Shown: positions 43,024 to 43,113 of the stretch, in pieces | How the letters are laid out: every line of letters starts with the position of its first letter | Position numbering within the stretch: the stretch's first letter is position 1 | Source of the DNA: Planctomycetaceae bacterium | GTDB lineage: Bacteria > Planctomycetota > Phycisphaerae > Phycisphaerales > Zrk34 | DNA length: 43,113 nt | Direction of reading: 5' to 3' | NCBI GenBank assembly: GCA_002685935.1 | Contig: NYZD01000187.1 | Span: 1 to 43,113 of the forward strand | Notes under the pieces: generated by a model | The model's input: only the letters and a program-made list of their open reading frames with translations | The model's database searches: none | What the model was told of the DNA's origin: nothing | Made by a program: the position numbers and the translations under genes

Positions 43024-43113
43024 ACTAGTGGCGCGTCATTCTACGACTTTCGGGTATAGACGTTTGAGTTTGATGCGGGCGTCGTCGGTCGTGAACTGCC
43101 GGTCGACGCCGAT
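43024..43113 (-). mobile_element. Right-hand end of a second IS630-like copy, inverted
   Basis: Bases 43024-43074 are the exact reverse complement of 1-51. The element continues to the window edge, with 39 more bases of transposase gene than the left copy. CTAG at 43025-43028 marks the likely TA target at 43026-43027. The body of the element lies outside to the right. Both copies point their transposase ends into the window. Confidence 0.75.
43036..43113 (-). CDS. IS630-family-like transposase, C-terminal fragment (right copy)
   Basis: Read on the - strand from 43113, the frame gives 25 residues starting IGVDRQFTTDDARIKLKR and then LYPKVVE and TGA. The last 12 residues are identical to those of the left fragment. 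The pattern FTTxDARIKLKRLYP is characteristic of a group of IS630-type transposases. The catalytic DDE part is outside the window. Confidence 0.7.
   Translation of the reverse strand: MGVDRQFTTDDARIKLKRLYPKVVE

Noticed and set aside
1-43113. Composite transposon flanked by two IS copies
   Set aside because: The 43 kb between the copies carries ordinary chromosomal genes (lgt, hibernation factor, RNA methyltransferase) and no cargo signature. Contig breakage at a repeated element explains the ends more simply.

Overview
The window looks like one contig of a free-living Planctomycetota bacterium, probably of the Phycisphaerae type. It has high GC and few Shine-Dalgarno sites. Its family mix is typical of that phylum: a DUF6785/DUF6784 membrane protein, a DUF4954 protein, Gfo/Idh/MocA, PhyH, heparinase, MoxR-DUF58-transglutaminase, and large FtsX permeases. 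This assignment is inferred from gene content only. The + strand is C-rich in genes of both orientations, so + genes favour codons ending in C and - genes favour codons ending in G.

Both ends lie inside copies of the same insertion sequence, probably IS630 family. The same 51 bases occur inverted at 1-51 and 43024-43074, and each copy encodes the C-terminus of a transposase reading into the window. The contig was probably cut where the assembler met a multicopy element.

Region 1 (508-16009) is the most unusual part. It starts with a tightly overlapping block of ATPase, FtsX permease, ATPase and a 2097-residue FtsX permease. The giant permease carries a long coiled coil, a protease-associated (PA)-like domain and a degenerate M28 peptidase-like domain outside the membrane. 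Three bases later comes an OPT-like multipass transporter, then a DUF6785/DUF6784 membrane protein, an unrecognised 336-residue protein and a stand-alone PqqD-like protein. I read the block as an uncharacterised envelope transport system, possibly for peptides or lipoproteins.

Region 2 (16135-24271) is a second + strand operon: a 754-residue conserved membrane protein of unknown function, MoxR ATPase, DUF58 protein, TgpA-like transglutaminase and a secreted alpha/beta hydrolase. Region 3 (24259-31667) holds a membrane protein on the - strand, then a heparinase-like lyase, a DUF4139 protein, lgt and a GH20-like hexosaminidase on the + strand.

Region 4 (31730-36062) has an SDR-GNAT-Gfo/Idh operon on the - strand behind a very good promoter. 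Next come a divergent ribosome hibernation factor, a CPBP membrane protein and a SpoU-type RNA methyltransferase. Region 5 (36059-42856) contains a DUF4954 hexapeptide-repeat protein, an HpaI-type aldolase, a PhyH dioxygenase, a lipoprotein, a secreted helical protein and a 27-residue hydrophobic ORF beside the right IS copy. I see no rRNA, tRNA, CRISPR array or phage genes.
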